DNA of 64,000 nucleotides from Symbiodinium kawagutii (lineage: Eukaryota; Sar; Dinophyceae; Suessiales; Symbiodiniaceae): NCBI GenBank assembly GCA_009767595.1, contig VSDK01018975.1:45487-109486 (forward strand). Reading direction: 5' to 3'. Positions 11,712-23,300 of the stretch are shown in pieces (positions within the stretch are counted from its first letter, which is position 1; each line of letters starts with the position of its first letter). Below the pieces are notes generated by a model. The model saw only the letters and a list, made by a program, of their open reading frames with translations, did not search any database and was not told where the DNA came from. A program made the position numbers and the translations under genes.

Positions 11712-12599
11712 ATACTAAAACCATCATTTGTGAACCACATTTCGGGTTGAGGACAGTTTCGGCCGAGCATAATTCAGCACATTCACCTTGTTTGGCCCAT
11801 TTCCTTCAGGTAACCAGTTCTTTATTCATTTTTGTGCTCCTTTGTTTTCAGCTTAATTCTGTGCCTGATGTTTGCACATGTCCCATTGGCAAATGCGATG
11901 TTGATGACGATTTGCTTGTCCCGATCAGGGCATTTGGATCTTGTCCACAACATTATTTGAAAGCGTCGTGGATAGCTAAATCGTGAACATGTGAGCCAAG
12001 TATCCAGGCGGAGCAAGTAGATATCATGCGCGTGGCATTGCATGGCTATTCGGCTGAGCCATCTCATGTCGCATGATTCAATTCTTGTGGAATTCCTCCC
12101 TGCCCATACCATCCGTTGCCATCCTGCCCCAATGCTGCAGCGCAGGATCAGGCCTGGGAGGGTGCACCATGCCTGGTGCGGAGCTTCCTCACAGCCAAAG
12201 AGTTCCAGCCCCTGGGTGGTGAGTTCCGATGGTCAGGTGAACATCCGCTCCACTATTGGTCAACCATGGTTCACCAGGATACCGGGCATTGACACACATA
12301 GCTACGTGAATCCTGGTGAATATGGGCACCACGGGGGCCCACGGGCATGTGAATCTTGGTGAATACTGAGAACACGATGACCCCATTGGATCTATTGAAA
12401 TGCTGAATTCTTTTTGGTATGTTCCCATGGTTTGGCCACCGGGAATTATGATGGAACCATTAGGCAATGAACGAATCAGACTTGATGTTGGCCATGTTTG
12501 GCATGGACCTAAGGGACAGCCAACGAGTGGTTAGCCAGCAACCATCCACATGCATCGCAGATGTAAAATGTTGTGGTCTATACTCATTAACGTACCTCC
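11712..12599. other. spacer
   Basis: No exon with clear borders. Overlapping short ORFs on both strands cover it without protein-like composition. Confidence 0.4.
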
Positions 12600-12739
12600 C
12601 CTGGGAAGCCAACAGCGTCCGCTCAGGAGATGGTCTGCGCAGCAGGGCGAACAAGTGGACGTCCTCATGGACTGCGACGCTGTGAGCGCGCGGAAACCTG
12701 TGGACGTGGACATCTTCCGACGATCCGTGCTGCGCAAGG
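12600..12739 (+). CDS. putative internal exon, unknown protein
   Basis: A GC-rich island. One plus frame is open with a charged, protein-like reading (EQVDVLMDCDAVSARKPVDV, then DIFRRSVLRKGG). Candidate acceptors lie at the AGs around 12,618-12,631 and a GT donor at 12740-12741. The other two frames hit stops. Family not recognised. Confidence 0.45.
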
Positions 12740-13373
12740 GTGGCCTGGTCCGGAGAAGTCACAGAAATCTCCACGGAATTCCCAGGCCATCAGTTGATTT
12801 TAGGCATGTTCATGTTCACATTGGCGGAATACATGATTGCATAGCATATTTTCATGTGGTTTGATGTTTGGAATGGTGGGATGATCGTGATTGATGGATT
12901 GCCATTTTGCTTGGATTTTGTTCGCGTACGCACGGATGATGTGGCTCATGTTCGTGGTAAGATCGTGCCATTGCCGTTCCTTTTGCAAATTCAGCTCTGG
13001 AGACCGGAACCCGCGAAGCTGCTTGGAATGACAGTCTTTCATGGTGAGGGTAGCGTTGAATGGTCTGAGGTGGGCTTTGCTTAGAATCTCAGCTGCGCTT
13101 AGTGCTACCAATGCCCTTTGAGAACATGGGGAATCACATGAGATGACTGGCTGAAACTGTTCAATTGATCGCAAGCACTCATAGACTCATAGACTCATAG
13201 GCCATCGTGTTGCCGAGCCGTAGTTCTTAATCCCTGCTCAGTTGCGCGCAAAAGATATTCTTCCCTGTCAGCCAAACACGGAAGAGAGTGGCAGGAATTT
13301 TCTATGCACATGTTTTCTAGTCTATACACATCTGATTTTTCCTTGCGCTGTTTGAAACTATTTGATGGGTCAG
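12740..13373. other. spacer; possible short exon near 12.9-13.08 kb
   Basis: A plus-strand frame open to TAG at 13082-13084 reads moderately like protein from about 12,920, but no acceptor is convincing. ACTCATAG is repeated three times at about 13,178-13,200. Confidence 0.35.
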
Positions 13374-13451
13374 GTCTTGTCCAACCCTGCGAAGCGAATA
13401 TGCATCCAGAAATGCCCGAAGCACAAGGACTGGAATTGCAACGGTTGCTGC
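13374..13451 (+). CDS. putative Cys-rich internal exon
   Basis: An exact 26-codon exon model: AG acceptor at 13372-13373, GT donor (GTGAGTG) at 13452, phase 0 on both sides. The peptide is Cys-rich (RICIQKCPKHKDWNCNGCC), suggesting a disulfide-bonded or metal-binding loop. Too short to assign to a family, and no neighbouring exon could be joined. Confidence 0.45.
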
Positions 13452-14246
13452 GTGAGTGTGGGTCCGTATTCACTTCCCTTGCTCCTTGAAAGTTTTTTTG
13501 ATGATAAATTCTTGGCTTGTTTGTTCTTCACCGAGACTTGGGGCTTGATTCAATTGACATCAAATTACGAGTTCAGGTTGGTTTGAATGCTGGTCACTAT
13601 TACCAAGCTTTATCGCCAGTAGCAACCCAAATTTTAAAGCTAGTCGCAGTGGGACCAGCGGATGCACTAGACGACAAACCCCTTACTCGTAGGTTCTGCA
13701 CAGAAGTTGCATGCTCACCACTGCGCCGCCAGGATTCCTCATTTGAACCTCCAAATGACTAGCTGGGTGTAGTGCAGTGTATCTGTTACATTCTCATACC
13801 AAGTAGGTGAACAACATTGAATGACTAGCATTGACGAACCGTTTTTCGGCTGCCAGGTCTAATTAGCAGTGAGTCGGGTTTAGATCCACGGTTATCCCAG
13901 GTGGTGAATGGAATTTGTTTCTCAGTATTGTCATTCGGTGTGGGGATTGTGATTTTCATACTGCGATAAAAGTAAGTCAAAAATTTACAACTAGCTCACA
14001 CAGCCCCATGTCAGCAGTCCAGATAGCTGGGTGGTTGGGCACAATTCCTACACACACACACACACACTGCATACTGTATGATGTCAAATGTGCATTTCAA
14101 TGCTATATTTGCCGCATATGCAAATTTAGACACACAAACACGCGCACACACACAAATTTGCATAGAGTACCATACAGCAAATATACAAATTGCTGCACCT
14201 TGACAAAGCCGTGTCAACCGAACCTGACGAGGCATCAGTTCATTCT
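13452..14246. other. spacer with CA microsatellites
   Basis: (CA)n tracts at 14050-14067 and about 14131-14155. A short open frame at 13517-13762 has no recognisable features. Confidence 0.5.
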
Positions 14247-14370
14247 CGTTTTGTTAGTGGCAAATGTGACACCGTGTGCGCTTGGAGGTGTTGCGAGAGC
14301 TGGTGAAGCAGGTGCTCCTGCAGGGCTGATGCGGGGACACAAAGTCCATGCTGCTCCAAGGAAGTCATAG
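14247..14370 (+). CDS. possible terminal exon, unknown protein
   Basis: Open to TAG at 14368-14370 with Ala/Gly-rich, basic composition (GGVARAGEAGAPAGLMRGHK). The acceptor is uncertain. Could be coding or chance. Confidence 0.3.
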
Positions 14371-14443
14371 GAAGTCATGGTAGCTGTAAGGGACCAAATT
14401 TGTTCAACAAAAATTGGTTTGATGACTGGGGGGAGGTAGAACC

Positions 14444-14650
14444 ATGAGAACGAAGTTCAAACAAACAGCAGAGATATTTGGCCGCGGGTTCAAGGCCAAC
14501 AAGCAGAACATCTCCGGACGAGTTGTAGAAGAACTTGCCAAAGCGATCCAACATGGCCTCTCAGAACAGCTATACGAAAGCCCAATGGCCAACATCATAA
14601 ATCCAACTATGATTTCCTCAGATTTCCCGTTCAGTTGGAATGCAACATGA
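14444..14650 (+). CDS. putative exon, unknown protein
   Basis: Open from ATG 14444 to TGA 14648-14650. The reading is well balanced and helix-like (GRVVEELAKAIQHGLSEQLY). An AG at 14470-14471 could be the real exon start. It may belong with the RS-domain exon 100 bp downstream, but it ends in its own stop. Family not recognised. Confidence 0.45.
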   Translation: MRTKFKQTAEIFGRGFKANKQNISGRVVEELAKAIQHGLSEQLYESPMANIINPTMISSDFPFSWNAT

Positions 14651-14754
14651 ATTCCTGGGCCATTCCCTGTTCGTTCAACCGTATTCTGCTTTATTAATCC
14701 CTTAATTACGGCAAACCCGTGGAAGTCAACGAAAACTTAGTTTGATTCTGTTTT

Positions 14755-14973
14755 TTGCTGGTGGTATCCATTCTGAACCCCCAACAAGCTCCCAAAGACC
14801 TGATCTTGAGCAGCCACCAGGTGTACAAGGACGGTACGTGGCACCGCCGCCACGAGGACACCAGGTCACACAAGCGCTCCCGGTCCCGTGCGCGCTCGCG
14901 CTCCCGCCGTAAGCGCAGCAGCCGCAGCAGGGAGAAAAGAGGGAAAAATAAAGCTGCGAATGGTGAATTCTGA
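14755..14973 (+). CDS. RS-domain exon (SR-protein-like)
   Basis: The frame ends at TGA 14971-14973. Its C-terminal half is an arginine/serine dipeptide domain (HKRSRSRARSRSRRKRSSRS). RS domains are typical of SR splicing factors and related nuclear RNA-processing proteins, where they mediate protein-protein and protein-RNA contacts and are phosphorylated. The part before it (QVYKDGTWHRRHED) has no recognisable domain. The 5' border is not resolved: the open frame has no ATG and AG acceptors lie at several places before 14,820. This is a C-terminal exon of a larger gene or a small RS-tail protein. Confidence 0.5.
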   Translation: MLVVSILNPQQAPKDLILSSHQVYKDGTWHRRHEDTRSHKRSRSRARSRSRRKRSSRSREKRGKNKAANGEF

Positions 14974-16222
14974 TGGATTTTACATGGTTTTGCCCTTTGA
15001 GGTTTTGGATGAGATTTATGCCATTAGTACTTCAGTACTTCATTGTGCTCATTGAAAATCAAGATGATTAATAATTGATTCAGTTCGAGACGATAAACTT
15101 CGAAAAGCCCAAGATAGAGACGTCCGAGCACACAGACTACCCAGCAAGGGTAAATATTTCCACGCCAAAGTGCAACTGCATAGTCACATAGTCAAGCTTG
15201 CCCTGAATTGGTGTTTGTGAGAGGATGCCATCCAAACCACAGTGAGATTGGATATATATTCCAAGCAGCCGCATTGCGTGCGGGCAACCGCAGTTAAGCT
15301 CATTAAGCTAGAAGCTAGACAGCTAGACCTAGACAGCTAGACGGAAGAAACTGCACGATGATGAGGCCGAGTTCCTGCTAAGATGCAGTAGCTTCCAGGT
15401 TGGCTATTGGCCAGTGGAAAGATTTCATTCATATTTTGGTCACAGAGCCCCAATGGATCTTACTTGGTGTCCAAGCGCGCAGTTCATTTGAGCAACAGTT
15501 TTCATGACACTGATTCAACTGTTGCTATGAGTTACCATGAAGGAAAACTGACTACGTGGCGAGTTTCAGCTAGGGGTCGTCCATGTGCCCCGCTGCCCTT
15601 GATTGCCTTTGCTTAGGCAGCTTTGATGGTGTATTTGCCTTAGGCCACGGGGTCAGATTCAGGAATGCACTTGGGATCACTTGGGACTTGGGGCTGTTGA
15701 TGAAAATGTGGGGTGCTCTTGAGTTCCCGACCTGTGGTTTCTCAGGAGAGTTTGTGGATAATATGATTTTCCTTTGACCGACGGGACGCTTGGAACATGC
15801 ATGGGGACAACTGGATTCAAGTGTTCTTGCTAAACATACTTGGGGATCATGCGCGCACAATCTCCAAAGGAGGCAAGTAGCAGCCAGCCAAGTTTCAAAC
15901 GGCAGAGGTCTCATGATGTGCAGCCGCATGACAGTCTCAGAATGTGAAAGGCGTCATGCATCCCTTTTGGCTGAACTATTTCCAGTGGGAACCGGGAACC
16001 ACCCTGCATCCTTTTTTCGCTTGTGTACATTATACTCAAGAATTCCATGCATCATACAGAAAAAGCACGAAAACCATGTGGCAAACACACGTGCATGTCT
16101 TGTATATACATGTTTCATCATGTTTCTTCATGTTTCTATGCCAATTTCTACCATTTTCAACCATGTCTTTAGGACTGTTGAATTCCAAGCCTTATCCATT
16201 CTACCAAATCCCATGACTTCAG
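14974..16222. other. spacer with small GCTAGAC tandem repeats
   Basis: 15,305-15,345 holds several GCTAGAC/AGCTAGAC units. The long ORF at 15790-16275 is not protein-like over most of its length. Confidence 0.4.
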
Positions 16223-16400
16223 CAGAGCCGCGGGCGCCAGGCTCCAGGCTGAGGAACCCTGGGACGAACAGCTGAGATTCTGGGGGGAGTTCACCTGGAA
16301 AAGTCCATCCACAGTGATAAAGCACCTGTTTTTGATGGACAATCACCAGCCATTCGGGCCATTCATGCTTAAACTTCATGGTGTTTCGGTTTCACTGTGA
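16223..16400 (+). CDS. putative terminal exon, unknown protein
   Basis: After the AG at 16221-16222 one frame stays open for 59 codons to TGA 16398-16400. The first 25 residues are GC-rich and protein-like (LQAEEPWDEQLRFWGEFTW). The later part is AT-richer, so an internal donor is also possible. Family not recognised. Confidence 0.4.
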
Positions 16401-17078
16401 CAGAGAGCAACAAATCCAGTGGATGATGATGGTGGATATCCAACAAGGCTGAGATGGGCTGAGCTTGAACAGTCCTGCCATTTTGAGCCATGCTTGTGAA
16501 AGATGCGCTGGTTGCATTTGGTTCTTACATACAATGAGATAGCTACTGTTGGGCTTTCAATTTTCTTGGTTGTTTACAATCATGGGAGTTCCCCACTTCA
16601 CCATCAGCCGAAATCATCGGTTGCAGGCTTTGTTTACTGCAGAATACCAGGAACAGAATCACTAACAGAATCAGAATTCCTGCAGTGGCCTGTCCACTAA
16701 CAGAATATTTCTGAGCTTGGGGCCTATGAGTTCGTCACTGGGGTGAATCAATTGATTGGTGAGAATCTCGAGGATCTCTCGCCGCTATGAACACGCGACA
16801 TCAACTTTTTCAAGGTCAACCAGTTTCTGACCATGTGCGGCCAAGTCTTGAAGGAAAGGGTCAGTGCCAGCACCAGCTGAATCATTTGATGCATCACTTT
16901 TCAGTGGCAGACCTGGACACTTCAGTGCTGGCGTACACTTGGTGTGGAGTTGGCCAGTCTGTCGAACATTTGAGATTGGCATTTTAACCGATGCGCTGGC
17001 ATTACTCGTGGCCTTTCATTATTTTCCCATGCTGTTGCCATGAAGCTTCATCCGGCTATCATGATTGTTGTTTGGTTG
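16401..17078. other. spacer, pre-insertion flank of the retrotransposon
   Basis: No supported gene. This is the DNA into which the retrotransposon inserted; it resumes at 25,369. Confidence 0.5.
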
Positions 17079-17083
17079 GTTCG
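17079..17083. repeat. target-site duplication, left copy
   Basis: GTTCG immediately before the 5' LTR, repeated exactly at 25364-25368 immediately after the 3' LTR. A 5-bp duplication is the usual size for copia-type integrases. Confidence 0.9.
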
Positions 17084-17307
17084 TGCGCAGACCGGTCATT
17101 TCACGTTGCCACGATCTCCCAGGTGACTTCTTCATGGATGTCTCCACCGCAAGCTTCGGGTGGGCTCGAATCTTTTCATTGCAGCTGCAGGGAAAAGGCG
17201 CTGAAAGCAGTGCGAGGGATTCACCGCGTGTTGGTGAGTTTAGCTGGCTAGTGGTTTAGCCCCATTGGTATCCGTAGTTGTTCCAAGCTACCGTGCTACC
17301 AATTGCA
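17084..17307 (+). repeat. 5' LTR
   Basis: Starts TGCGCAG and ends AATTGCA, 224 bp, identical by eye to the 3' LTR. It must contain the element's promoter. No TATA box is seen; a CTTTTCATTG segment resembles the TTTT-type element proposed for dinoflagellate promoters, which is only a suggestion. Confidence 0.95.
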
Positions 17308-17322
17308 TGGTAGCGGAGCTCC
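17308..17322 (+). other. primer-binding site
   Basis: TGGTAGCGGAGCTCC begins at the first base after the 5' LTR. The TGGTA start is complementary to a tRNA 3' end (TACCA). Similarity to the initiator-methionine tRNA sites of other copia elements suggests that primer, but the host tRNA is not in the window to confirm it. Confidence 0.75.
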
Positions 17323-17340
17323 TGAAAGGAGCAGGGAGCC

Positions 17341-20300
17341 ATGCCTGATGATCTGCATTCGATTCCAGAGTGGAGTGGTGACCCAGCTGAGTTTGAGCAA
17401 TTCTGCAATGCGTGCCGCTGGTATGAAACATCTCTGAAGTCGAGTGAGAAAGGCCAAGCAGCGAGTCGTGTTTGGTCTCGCCTTCGGGGAGCAGCGAAGT
17501 CAGTGGTGCGGAATTTGGATCCGGACGATTTCCAATCAGCAGACGGATTGAAAAAGTTACTGCAGGTTCTCAGGGAGAGCCCATTGCAACGACTGCCCGT
17601 CCCTGATTCGTTTTCTCGACTGGATGCATGGAACAGCATCAGACGTAAGGATGGTGAGAGCATTGCCGAACTTCTGGTGAGAGAAGAGGATATGTTCACT
17701 CAGTTGCAGCAAGCCCTTCGCAGAGCACGTGCAGATCGTGTAGCAATTCGTTCAGCCCCAGCAGAGAGTGGATCACCACCTTCCCAAACCGGAGCTGACA
17801 GTCCTCAGCCAAAGCGAAGCCAAGATCCTGGTCCATCGTCTCCGACTGGTTCTCAAACAGCCGCAGTGAGCCCTGGCACCACGGATTTCTTCGAAGACGA
17901 GATGAGAGGTTTCCGACTTTTGAAAGCTTCGCATTTGAGCAGACAGGAGAAGTTGAACGTGTTGACGCAAACTGGCAATAGCACTGAATTCGTGTTGATC
18001 AGACGCGCCCTTCGTTCGATGTTCTCTGAGGAATCCGATCAGCTTCAACGCAACGTCAGCCGGAAACCGGGTAAAGGTGTTTGGTTTGGGGATGCAACAG
18101 ATGATGCGTGGTGGCATGATGATGGCTGGGAACCCTATGACGAACAGGCATGGTACGGTGATGAGCCCAATGCGTTCTGGAATGACTGGAATGAAGAGTG
18201 GACAGATGACTGGTCATCGCCTCGACAAGACGATGAATGGGATGAAAGCCAATCCACGGCGATGACTTCAGTTGTGGATCCCATTGCAGAGGAAGAAGAT
18301 GGTGGCCAGTCCAAGGAAGAGGCAGAGCTCAGAGAAGCAGTTTTCCTCTCCCAGGAAGCCAACAAGACGTTAGCCCAGGCAAGAGACGCTGTCAGAAGAG
18401 TGCGGCAGGCTCGTGGATACTACTCTCCGGAAGCTGCGTCTGGAAAAGGGATGACTCCATCATCTTCGACTGGGCGACCATCGACACCAGGCATGAGTTC
18501 CAAATCGACTGGAAAGGGTGGAAAGACTGGTTATGGGCCATGTTTTATCTGCAAGAAGCCGGGTCATGGCTATCAACAGTGTCCAGATCGGTTTTCAAAA
18601 GGTAGCATGTTTGGAAAGAGTTCGAAAGGAAAAGGGAAGGGCAAATGGAACAAAGGAAAATCCAAATCCAAGATGAACTACTTAGAGTTTTATGCCCTTT
18701 CTGTGATGTGGAACCATGATGCCTCGCAGCAGCATTGCCACACCCGTGTGATTCTGGACACCGGTGCAGCCGAGAACGCAATCGGTTCGGCTTGTTTAGA
18801 CAAGATGCTGCGCTATGGCAAGTTCCACTATGATGTACAGTTGGACAAGCTGCCCACCTTTCGTTTCGGCAACGGCGAGAAGATGAAAGCCTCCAGCCGA
18901 GTGGTGCTTCGGGACACGGCCCTGGGTGATGTTCATTTCTATGTGTTGGATCAGGGTGATGCAGTGAATACCCCACCACTCCTTGGAGCCAAAACTCTTC
19001 GAGATTGCCAAGCCCAGATTCATTATGGCAGCAACCAACTGGTCTTCACATCATGGTGTTTGTCATCTCAACGAGCAGTTTCCATGTCTCTTCCAGTACA
19101 TGTTCTACCATCTTGGCATCTGGCAATTGATTTGCGTGGCCAGGCTGCCTCAGCGGAGTTTCCTATTGCCGCTTTGCAGGTTCGGGACCCCAATGAAGAT
19201 GGCAATCAGATCCACCCAGTGCATGCCATGTCAGATGAGTGTGATGAGTTCGATGCTTCCAGTCATGATGAGTTGTTCCTCCCGTTGTTCATGATGCACA
19301 TTGAAGGGAATCATGCCACAGAACATGCTTCAGAAGAACTACATGTCCACATGCAGACCTTGGCTCAGCGACTTCAACGGCTGTCATCTTCGATCGCTGG
19401 TGATGTCCTTCAAGGAGCCTCACGCAGTGGACGATCCCAGAGTGCAGGGATTCCCATGTTACGGAGAGCATTTGGGCAAGACGCGTCAGAATCAGTGGGC
19501 GAGTTGGACAACATGCACACGTTGCGGCCTTCGCATGCAATACCAGGTGAAGAAGGAGAGCCACGGAGCGAATCGCTCCATGGGCCCCAATCCAGCCCTA
19601 CTGCAAGTGATCTTGGACGAGTACGAGAAGAGCACCCCTCCAGAGCAGATGACAGAGTCGATGATCAATGGCAAGTTGATGGAGTTGAAGGGATTGATGC
19701 TGCAGCAAGGCCAAACGACCAGAATGAGGATCACGGAGACAGTGGCCGAGTACGACAAGAGGGTCAGCCCAGAGAAGACTCCGTATCCAAAGGCCAAAGC
19801 AACGTCAGCCAAGAAAGCTCCCAAGAAGATTTCGGAGGACACCAAGGTCCAAGTCAAGAAGGAGTTGACGGAGGAGATGCTGGCATCTGCAACATCGCCA
19901 AGGTCCCGCAAGATTGTGGAGAAGGCCATCGAACTGATGCACAAGGGCACGATGAGTGCGGAGGACCTCTCCTTGGAGGAAGCTCGATGGGTGGCTGTGA
20001 ACAATGCCGAGGTCATGAGTGTGGCTTCATCGGCGGAGCAGGCAGAGAAGGAGGGATAGGACTGTCTGTCCTATGGGCATCCTTGAAGTCGCTGAAAGAA
20101 AGGATGAGTGGTGAAGCCAAAGGAAAAGAGCCAGGATGTTTGGCTGACATCCATGCTCCGGATGAGCATGGGATGGCGCCCTCCTTTGAAACTGGCTCCA
20201 AGGTGAAGTCCACCAAGAATGAGACGGCTATGAGGGACCAGCATGGTCACACTGGATATGGCCGGGTAATCGGTCAACCCAGAGATCAAATGCTTTCCCA

Positions 20301-23300
20301 GAAGAATCACCTCAACCCATCCATTGCCAAGAAGATTGCCACCAACGCCGCGGTCCTCGGTGCGATGCTACTTGGTCCATGCCATGGTCTTCTTGGACAG
20401 ATTCAGGATTCCGTTGACTTTATGGAGATTGCATGTTCACCAGTGTCGAGCCTTTCGCAAGCTATGGAGGACTCTGGTTTCAACATTCTCCGGGTGAACT
20501 ACAAGGAGGGCTATGACTTGGAGTCCAAAGCCGGAACTTTCAAGCTCAAGGAGGTGATGAAGAAAACGAAGCCGCGATTCTCATGGGTTTCGTTGCCATG
20601 TACCAGGCTTTCATCACTGCAGTACTTGACGGCTCGGACCGATGAAGAATGGTCACGGTTTGAGAAAAGACAGTCTCAAGATCTGCGGAGAGCTGAAGAA
20701 GTTGCACAGGGCATCATGGACAACTTAGAGGAGAATGAGGAGGCCGACTTTGGTTGGGAGTGGCCATTATCGGCCAAGAAGGGATGGACCTCAAGGGCAA
20801 TTGTCTTGATCTGCAAACGGATGCGAGCCCTTGGAAGACCCTTGTACTGGTGCAGGTTTGATGGTTGTGCCTACGGCTTAGAGTTCAACTCCATTCCAGT
20901 GCGAAAAGGGTGGCAAGTGTTAACCAGCTGCCGAAGACTCTGGTTGGCCCTGCAAGCTCGATGCCCAGGTCATCCGGAACATGCGGAGTGCAGAGGCCCA
21001 GTGGCACAAGCCTCTTCCTACTACCCGCCAAAGATGGTTGCTTCAGTGACCAAAGCCATCCAAGGTCACTGGATTGAGATGGAGGAGAAGAATGGCTTGA
21101 GTCTCAGTCGAGATGTTGAGCACTTCCTGTTGAACTTGGATGATGGGGAAGATCCCTCCGACAATGATCCACTTTGGCAACTTCGCGAAGAATCTCCTCA
21201 GGTCTATGCCCTGTCCAGAAGCCGCTATCCAGTCAATCCACCGACTGGCAAGAAGCTGGAGCAAGTGAGACAACAGATGCTTCGTGTTCACAGAGCTTCA
21301 GGACATGCTTCGTTCTCAAATCTCCAACGACTTCTGAGAGCACGACAAGCACCGGAGTGGGCCATCGAAATGGCAGGCAAGATGACCTGTCCGGCTTGTC
21401 AGGAAGCCAAACGAATTCGTCCTTCATCGGTGGCTGCGCTCACCGAACTCCCTGGTCTCTTCGAAGTTGTGGGAATGGATGTCTTTGAGTTCGAGCACGA
21501 TGGCCACAAGACGAAGTTCCTTCTTCTTCGTGACAGAGCCAGTGGACTCATAGCGACTGAATGGCTTCAGCAATATGGAGGTGACGGTGAAGAACGTGCT
21601 TGGGAGCCATCGACTCAAGAGATCATTCCATGCATTGGTCGTTGGCTGATGAACAACCCAACACCAAAGTGGCTTTTTACCGATTTCCCCCCTTACTTCA
21701 CTTCAAGTGCTATGATGGAGTATTGTGGGCTCTCCGGAATTGGCCTCTTGGTGACGCCAGCAGAGTCGCATGAAATGCTTGGAGCAGAGGAGGCTTCTAT
21801 CAATGTGCTGAAGGACACCGTTCGTCGTCTGTTGAAGGATGAGCCCAGTCTTTCAGTTCTTGAAGCTTTCAAGTTGTCAGCCCATGGCCACAATCAGACA
21901 GTTGGGCCAAGTGGTTTTAGCCCATTCCAATGGACGAGGGGATCATCGGCACCTCATGAGAACCTCCCACTTGGACTTGACCCCAAGAAAGCATTCGAAG
22001 GTGTGCTGAAGTTGAAGGAGAAGGCCAGAGTGGCCTATGAGATGGAAAATGCCAAGTACAAGCTCTCCCGTCTCAGCAACAGTGTTTCTCGTCCTGCAGT
22101 TCTCTACAAAGCAGGACAACTTCTTATGCTCTGGAGGCAACGCAACCGTCCTGGCAAGACAACGGGGCAATGGGTTGGTCCAGTTCGAATGCTACACCAA
22201 GAACAAGGAACATTGTGGCTCGCTACTGGATCTACGCTCATTAGAGCGAGAGTGAACCAGGTGAGGCCATGCACCCGGAGGGAAGAGTTGGCCGCTACTT
22301 TGGAAAGTTTGTTGAGGACGTTCACAGGACGTAATTATCTCAACATTACTGGCGAAGTTCCCTCTGAGAGGCAGAGACAAGATGACATCCAAGGAGGTGA
22401 AGTGCTCGTGGACCCAGCTCCGCAGTTTCAGCCTGATGCTTGGAGGTTGATCATCGAAGATGGCCGCAGATGGTTGATTAGGAGCCACAACATTCCTCGA
22501 TTGGCAATGTTTACCCCTGGCAGATTGCAAGGAGCACCAGCCCAGGATGAAGAGTTGACGGGCAACCGGATTACAGTTGTCAGATCTATGGTTGAAGGGG
22601 CTCCTGAAGTGAAGATACAGGATGACTTCAGGACTTCAGATGAGCCACACCGACATCTTAGTGAACGATGGAAGGGCGAGACTCGGTTCGAGATGACCCT
22701 TGAGCCAGGACCTTCCAAATCCAAGATGCAGGTGAAGAAGACGCTGGAGAAGAAGAAGAAAGCTCAGAAGCCCGGAGGTGCCTCGACTACGGCGCCACCA
22801 CCAGAGGAAGATCGACTCCCCATTGATCAAGACGAACCAGAAGCTCCACCACGTGATGTTCCTGGACCTTCTGGAAGTGCCCCGCAAACACCTGGAGTCC
22901 TACTTCCTGAAGTTCCTGAGATCAGTCCCTTGACGACTGCTCTTAGAGAGAGGGGGCCAGAATTAGTTGATGGTCATCCACGACCACCTGCAATGAAGGA
23001 CAGTTCACTATGTCCAGTTCCAGATTGCGTTCTTCCAGGTGGACATGAAGGTGCTCATCAGGATGATCGTGACATCAAGTTTTCCTATGAGAAGATGGGA
23101 GGGCGAGTCAACGTCGAAAACTCCGATGATGATTTGTCAAGCCCAAGTTCCTCAAGTTCCTCATCATCTGAAGAACTCATGCCAGATGGAAGAGGACCAG
23201 CTGCAGCAGAGCATCCACCCAAACGACGCAAAGGCAACAATCCAAGCAATCAGATGTTTAGTCTGGAGATCCAGCTAGAGGAGGAGGACATCGACTTTCT

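Noticed and set aside
15790-16275. 161-codon plus-strand ORF
   Set aside because: Its composition is not protein-like, and the convincing coding frame from 16,223 is a different one.
19492-20016. 174-codon minus-strand hydrophobic ORF inside the retrotransposon
   Set aside because: Antisense of the +1-frame coding segment; its hydrophobic look comes from reading GAG/AAG codons in reverse.
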